The notes under the pieces are model-generated. The model did no database searches, was not told where the DNA came from, and worked only from the letters and a program-made list of their open reading frames with translations. From Microcaldota archaeon (lineage in GTDB: Archaea; Micrarchaeota; Micrarchaeia; Micrarchaeales; Micrarchaeaceae): a DNA stretch of 45,098 nt. Every line of letters starts with the position of its first letter. The stretch's first letter is position 1. The stretch spans positions 1 to 45,098 of the forward strand of contig JAKATK010000012.1 in assembly GCA_021827995.1 (NCBI GenBank). The letters are read 5' to 3'. This document shows positions 41,115 through 45,098 of the stretch, piece by piece. Position numbers and translations under genes: made by a program.

Positions 41115-42305
41115 ATGCGTGTGCGCGCTCTTGCTCTAGTTGTCGCGCTAGCAGCGATTGCATGTGTGTGCACGGTCGCGCGGGCGCAGCAGGTCGTGAT
41201 AGACCCGGCGGCCAACCTAACCCACATGACCATGTCGATGGGCATAGCCAGCTACGGCATATCCAACATAAGCGCAGACACCGGCCCGTATGTCGTCGAC
41301 ACCGACGAGGTAGTGGGCGTGGCGCGGATAAACGGCATGATGGCGTACAACGCGAGCCTGCCGGCGGCGCAGAACCTGTCGGCGTACGCGGCCTCGCTGC
41401 AGCTGAACGCCGTGGTGGACATAGCCGCGCAGGGCGGGGCGCTGCAGTACTGGCTGCAGGACGTGATCGAGTTCAATACGAGCAACATGACTTACTACTA
41501 CACCGACAACGTGTGGAACGTGACTACACCGACAGCGAACGTGTCAAACGCCACGCTGATCGGCGGCGGCGCCGTTCTTTTGTCCTCGACACGGGCGCTC
41601 AATGGGACATGGCAGAACCAGACATTCTATGCGTCGGCATCGAACCTGACGCTGCCGCTTGCGTACCCGGAGACGCTGATTCCGGTGATCGCGCTGGCCA
41701 GGAACGGGACTTATCCGATGGTCAGGATGGGCTACATACAGAACGGCAGCTACTTCTTCTACGACAACGTAACGATAGCTGCGCCTGGGGGCGCGGCCTC
41801 GATGCTGGTAACGCCGTACCAGAAGACGCCAGCCATAGACCAGGCAAACGCCTCGTATTACGACGCTGAGCTGGTCTTCGGCGGACCCTCGAACCAGACC
41901 ATGGCCGATTTCGAGTACATCAACGCAACGCTGTGGCTCGGTTATGCCGGCGACAACGGCATCGAGCCGTTCCCGTACCTGGCCACGTTCGGATCAGACA
42001 CAGGGGAGACGGCGCAGGGCATATCGGTGCGGCAGGGCAGCGGCTCTGCCGCGCTCGGCACTGGAACGCTGGACTACAACGCCACAATAGTGCTCGCTGG
42101 CGTGCCTGCAGAGCTGGCCGGAGTGCAGCCGGTCGGCAACGAGAGCGTGACGGCGCCATCGACGACCAACTCCACCGCGCATAATGCCGCGCAGCCTACA
42201 CCGTGGCCGTGGTACCTAGCCGTTGCCCTCGCTTTCGTGGTTGCAGTGGCTGCGGCGCTGCACGTTGTGGCAGGCAGGCATAGGGCGCGCAAGCGGCACG
42301 CATGA
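41115..42305 (+). CDS. thermopsin-family acid protease, membrane anchored
   Basis: 396 residues. A Sec signal peptide (to about residue 24, ...CTVARAQ) is followed by a thermopsin (peptidase A5) domain: MSMGIASYGISN, YVVDTDEVVGVARING, LQLNAVVDIAAQG, then YWLQDVIEFNTSNMTYYYTDN and WNVT. Many N-glycosylation sequons are present. A Ser/Thr linker and one C-terminal helix (about 366-388) anchor it outside. Thermopsins of Sulfolobus and Thermoplasma work at low pH. The catalytic residues of the family are not firmly known to me, so activity is inferred. It follows trmI by 9 bases. Confidence 0.85.
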   Translation: MRVRALALVVALAAIACVCTVARAQQVVIDPAANLTHMTMSMGIASYGISNISADTGPYVVDTDEVVGVARINGMMAYNASLPAAQNLSAYAASLQLNAVVDIAAQGGALQYWLQDVIEFNTSNMTYYYTDNVWNVTTPTANVSNATLIGGGAVLLSSTRALNGTWQNQTFYASASNLTLPLAYPETLIPVIALARNGTYPMVRMGYIQNGSYFFYDNVTIAAPGGAASMLVTPYQKTPAIDQANASYYDAELVFGGPSNQTMADFEYINATLWLGYAGDNGIEPFPYLATFGSDTGETAQGISVRQGSGSAALGTGTLDYNATIVLAGVPAELAGVQPVGNESVTAPSTTNSTAHNAAQPTPWPWYLAVALAFVVAVAAALHVVAGRHRARKRHA

Positions 42306-42516
42306 TGCTGCACACTGGTCGTGCACCTCGCTCGTGCCATGCATGCGTGCTGCCGCACTGCCGAGCACGACGCGCGAAAAGACGGCACGACCGCGATCGA
42401 AGGCCACGGCTATGGCGTTAATATGAGGCGCATGCGATGCATGCGCCCCGGGTGGATGAGAATAGGGTTGTCCAGAAAAAGCGTGACAACGTTCAGGGAG
42501 GGACTATTTAGAAGCA

Positions 42517-42571
42517 AACATATAAATATGTTCCTATCGTGGGCATTGCCTGCACTATACCGCGGTATAGT
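42517..42571 (+). promoter_or_regulatory. TATA-like box and 18-base palindrome without a matching gene
   Basis: AACATATAAATATGTT (42517-42532, 6-base arms) contains a good TATA box on the plus strand. The perfect palindrome ACTATACCGCGGTATAGT follows at 42554-42571, where transcription would start. The stretch lies between convergent genes, so neither neighbour needs a plus-strand promoter here. The rest of 42306-42590 holds nothing identifiable. Confidence 0.45.
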
Positions 42572-42590
42572 TGACTGCCGCGCGGGCGGC

Positions 42591-42953
42591 CTACGGCCCG
42601 CCCCGCATCTCCTCCCTGTTGCGCCTTATGACGCACATGACGCACAGGTTCGCCTTGATGTCGAAGTGCTCGTCACACACGCTCCTGTTGCAGCTCCTGC
42701 ACACGTGCTTGGCATCGCGGTTGCACACGCTGCAAAGGCTAGGCACGAACGGCTTCGGGGCGGCATCCGCAACTGGTCCGCGGCCAGGCTGGTGCGCCTG
42801 CGCCGACTTGGACGCGCAGGTGACGCACAGGTTGGTAGCCACGCTGTAATGGCGGTCGCAGACGCTCCTGTTGCAGCTCCTGCACACGTGCCTGGCTTCC
42901 CTGCCGCATATCTCGCACAGCATCGACTTGTAAGAACGACCGCGAACAGCCAT
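42591..42953 (-). CDS. protein with two identical-spacing cross-brace zinc modules (B-box/RING-like)
   Basis: 120 residues; ATG 42953, or ATG 42923 at MLCEIC. Module 1 ligands: C13, C16, C24, C27, C32, H35, C43, C46. Module 2 ligands: C74, C77, C85, C88, C93, H96, C104, C107, exactly 61 residues later, and CRSCNRSVCD is shared. The C-x2-C-x7-C-x2-C-x4-C-x2-H-x7-C-x2-C pattern gives eight ligands, enough for two zinc ions in a cross-brace as in B-box or RING-like folds. The middle is a Pro/Ala linker. Role unknown. It is downstream of the HxlR regulator on the same strand. Confidence 0.7.
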   Translation of the reverse strand: MAVRGRSYKSMLCEICGREARHVCRSCNRSVCDRHYSVATNLCVTCASKSAQAHQPGRGPVADAAPKPFVPSLCSVCNRDAKHVCRSCNRSVCDEHFDIKANLCVMCVIRRNREEMRGGP

Positions 42954-42998
42954 GAAAGCGCCATATGCGATTGCCAGAAGACGCCCTGCGCCACCGGG

Positions 42999-43382
42999 CT
43001 ACTTGCCGAGCTGGGACGCCGCCAGTATGGGACAGGCCACAAGGTTCTCAGGGCACCTCTGGCCGTTTATGCTCAGCGACATTGAAATGAGCTGCGTGAG
43101 TCTCATGCCTGAAGGCGTCAGCGAGTACGTGGCTGTCGGCGCGCCCCTTGACGCGACCATCTTCCTCAGCAGCCTCTTCGCGCAGAGGTGGTCCAGCGCC
43201 TGGGATAGCGCCCTTGGCGTCACGCCGCCCAGCTCGCGCTTGAGATCGTTGTAGCGCATGCTGCCGCGCGAAAAGAGCGCGCTCATCACCGGGAACTCCC
43301 ACTTCCTCTGTATTAGGAACGGCAGCGTGCCTATGGCCCAGTCGTCTTGGTGCTTGAACGGGCAGCGCTCGTTTGTTGCCAT
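42999..43382 (-). CDS. HxlR-family winged-helix regulator
   Basis: 127 residues from ATG 43382 (MATNERCPFKHQDDWAIG). The HxlR core is clear: FLIQRKWEFPVMSALFSRGSMRYNDLKRELGGVTPRALSQAL, then a wing TYSLTPSGM. A Cys near the N-terminus (C7) and Cys in the tail could respond to redox or electrophiles, as in some HxlR proteins. The TATA-like CTTAAATATT near 43411-43420 (minus strand) and GGTGG just before the ATG support this start. It probably controls itself and the zinc-module gene downstream. Confidence 0.85.
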   Translation of the reverse strand: MATNERCPFKHQDDWAIGTLPFLIQRKWEFPVMSALFSRGSMRYNDLKRELGGVTPRALSQALDHLCAKRLLRKMVASRGAPTATYSLTPSGMRLTQLISMSLSINGQRCPENLVACPILAASQLGK

Positions 43383-43433
43383 CCATCCACCTTGGATTCT
43401 CCTTTCGCGGCAATATTTAAGCGTTGTGTTCAC

Positions 43434-43885
43434 TGCAGTCGCTCAAAAAGACAACTGCCCATAAAGGTGGGGCAGCGGTGCAGAAACGGATAACGCACCG
43501 CCAATCACCGGATAGCATTGATATTGGAGAATCCTAGGATGGGCAAGCCGATGCGCGCACCACTGACCGGCATAAGGCGTTTCCATGCGGGCCCATTGAT
43601 GATAGCTTATAAGATAAACGAGGGAGACCGCGAAGTCGTTTTCACCGCATTTGAACATCACGAGTGAGCCAGCCGTTTTGGGTTGCAGGCTTGGGCCGGT
43701 TTGGGCGGCCCTGCGAGAACGCGAAGGATGGAGCTGGCAAAGGATGGGCAAATCCTTCTACGGCCATCTTGGGCTGTGGCTGAGCGAGCAGCGCGAGGCT
43801 TAAAGCGCCTAACCGCCAAACGGCTACCGATGGGATGGCAGAAAGATTATGCATCATACCGTCTACGAAGCGCATCTGCAGCATA
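43434..43885. other. 452-base region without a recognisable gene
   Basis: Between the HxlR promoter and the end of the right-edge surface protein. Frames here have random-looking composition. The stretch 43680-43830 is GC-rich with short complementary segments (GGATGGGCAAATCC-type stems), but I could not fit a tRNA, SRP RNA or RNase P RNA. It may contain an unannotated RNA or decayed sequence. Confidence 0.3.
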
Positions 43886-45098
43886 TCACTGCAAGCTAAA
43901 ACTCGCACTTGGCATGTCACCGTTAGGTGGATAGGTGCGTAGCCTTATCCAATAAAATGGCCCGCGTTGCCCTACATTATATTGCATTGCCTGCACACCG
44001 ATGTACATATTACCAGTTGGCACCGAGCTTATAGAGGCGGTAGATGGGTTATAATCGTATGTATATACGGCTTCGGATGAGGTCCAATAAACGGAGAACA
44101 CGTGTTGACTCAGTGTTGCTTGATAAGGGCAGTCCCCATATCTATTTCCGTTGTCGCTAGTTATCGTCATTGGATATGGATTTGAAACCGCACACGGGTT
44201 GTAATAATCAAGTGAAGACCAACCAACGAGTGCGCCGTAGCCATTGCCAAGACCATCATAATACCCGACTGTGCCTATGTTTCCATCCATGTTGGTAAAA
44301 CTGCCCATCGCGTCTAAGACTATGTTTGGGTTTGGGCCATATTGCGACATTGTCAAAACTTCTCCGTAATGGCCAGCATTATACGGATTCTGACTAACCC
44401 AGACAGCATTATTTATAGTATACTGATCGTTGCATTGCCAATTTGCCGGACAATTAGTACCGGCAAAGTTTTGATATAATTCAGGAAACACATTCTGTCC
44501 GTTGTCGTACTGTGCGTATCTGGGACTTAGCTGCGGCGCCTCGCCCGCGATGGACACGTTGAACTCCGTGCTTAACGGCTTGAATACCATGTATATCGTG
44601 TTTCCTGGCGCTGTCTGGGTTTCTCCGTTCGGCAGCTTTACCCAGAATATCGCCTGCGACGACGATTGGTTGCTACACGCGGTCTCTGGGCAGCCCTCGA
44701 GCCACGAGGCCAGCGGCCCAGACGGGACACCATTCGTGAGCGAGGAGTAGAACCTTATGTTGCCCAGGTCGCTGCTCTCGTATGCCGAATACGCGGATGG
44801 GTTGAAAGTGATGTTCTGCTGGAACGTGCCTGATATCGTGCTGCCAGGATTGAGCGTTATCTGCACGTAAGGTGATGTCACTGTGAGTGTATATACGGCA
44901 TTGCTCGTGGCACCAGTGAGCGCATTGGTGCCTGTCACCGTGATCGGGTAGCTGCCCGGCTGCGCCGACGGGGTGGCGCTTATCGACAGGATGCTTGTGC
45001 ACGTTGGATCTGGCCTGCACGACATCGGCTTGAACGTTTTCGTTATGGTGGGCGGCGCGGTATCCGACAGCGTCACTACGTTGGCGTTGTTGGATATC
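43886..45098 (-). CDS. surface protein with Ig-like and DUF2341 domains, N-terminus cut by window end
   Basis: Open to the window edge on the minus strand; about 404 residues are visible. The first part (NNANVVTLSDTAPP, PTCTSILSISATPSAQPGSY) matches the last residues visible in the left-edge protein. The Ig-like domain continues to about residue 75, followed by a DUF2341 concanavalin-like domain that ends FYWIRLRTYPPNGDMP. The signal peptide must lie outside. The C-terminal half (about 43930-44500) is markedly AT-richer than the N-terminal half, like a mosaic gene. A GTG at 45076 is not a believable start. Confidence 0.82.
   Translation of the reverse strand, partial: ISNNANVVTLSDTAPPTITKTFKPMSCRPDPTCTSILSISATPSAQPGSYPITVTGTNALTGATSNAVYTLTVTSPYVQITLNPGSTISGTFQQNITFNPSAYSAYESSDLGNIRFYSSLTNGVPSGPLASWLEGCPETACSNQSSSQAIFWVKLPNGETQTAPGNTIYMVFKPLSTEFNVSIAGEAPQLSPRYAQYDNGQNVFPELYQNFAGTNCPANWQCNDQYTINNAVWVSQNPYNAGHYGEVLTMSQYGPNPNIVLDAMGSFTNMDGNIGTVGYYDGLGNGYGALVGWSSLDYYNPCAVSNPYPMTITSDNGNRYGDCPYQATLSQHVFSVYWTSSEAVYTYDYNPSTASISSVPTGNMYIGVQAMQYNVGQRGPFYWIRLRTYPPNGDMPSASFSLQ

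Noticed and set aside
42321-43085. A 254-codon plus-strand frame through the zinc-module gene
   Set aside because: Mostly antisense to two well-supported minus-strand genes. Only its start region near the palindrome remains of interest.
1-45098. tRNA and rRNA genes
   Set aside because: No T-arm consensus (GGTTCRANNCC) with matching acceptor stem was found in the gaps; occurrences of GTTCGAA lie inside coding regions.

Overview
The window is archaeal. It carries a proteasome alpha subunit, SBDS, four exosome subunits (Rrp4, Rrp41, Rrp42, Csl4), RNA polymerase subunits Rpo11 and Rpo12, ribosomal protein eL43, an archaeal NAC, a histone-fold protein, a threonyl-tRNA synthetase with the archaeal editing domain, and TATA boxes placed for short-leader or leaderless transcripts. 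Several exported proteins begin with a class III (type IV pilin-like) signal of the form QSAMEYLMTYGWAI, which I know mainly from Micrarchaeota and related DPANN genomes. A thermopsin-family protease hints at an acidic habitat. My best guess is a GC-rich Micrarchaeota-like archaeon. The lineage is inference, not a database result.

Layout. 1-2651: a class III signal protein cut by the window start and a VWA-domain protein. 2963-8347: a GT2 glycosyltransferase with DUF424, NAC, a THUMP/FtsJ-type RNA methyltransferase, two small proteins and a ROK-family kinase. 8378-11776: an SRPBCC/ArsR pair, an ABC-2 exporter and a methyltransferase. 11894-15587: a multi-pass GT-C-like membrane protein, a Nudix hydrolase and the csl4-rpo11-DUF99 operon. 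15845-18302: a DUF2341-type surface protein and a gene-poor stretch with a decayed nucleotidyltransferase. 18303-22388: thrS facing thrC and a DUF373 membrane protein. 22624-23630: an RHH-MNT/HEPN toxin-antitoxin-like pair. 23775-28069: the classic proteasome/exosome superoperon (psmA, sbds, rrp4, rrp41, rrp42, eL43, an unknown, rpo12). 28066-29099: histone, zinc-ribbon and PRC-barrel genes facing it.

29202-37020 is an accessory surface-protein region. Two large Thr/Ser-rich proteins share an N-terminal cassette of about 0.7 kb that I read as identical, but have unrelated, partly AT-richer C-terminal halves. Between them lie a second ABC-2 exporter and a membrane-anchored secreted protein. 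37231-42305 holds a paired SMR-type transporter, a small membrane protein, topoisomerase I with a basic tail, a TrmI-type tRNA methyltransferase and the thermopsin. 42591-43382 holds an HxlR regulator and a protein with two identical cross-brace zinc modules. The window ends inside another DUF2341 surface protein whose sequence at the edge is homologous to the left edge.

Themes: a conserved RNA-processing and proteolysis core surrounded by an expanded, recombining family of at least five pilin-signal surface proteins, two ABC-2 exporters and a toxin-antitoxin-like pair with its own palindromic operator. I saw no tRNA, rRNA, CRISPR array or transposase gene.
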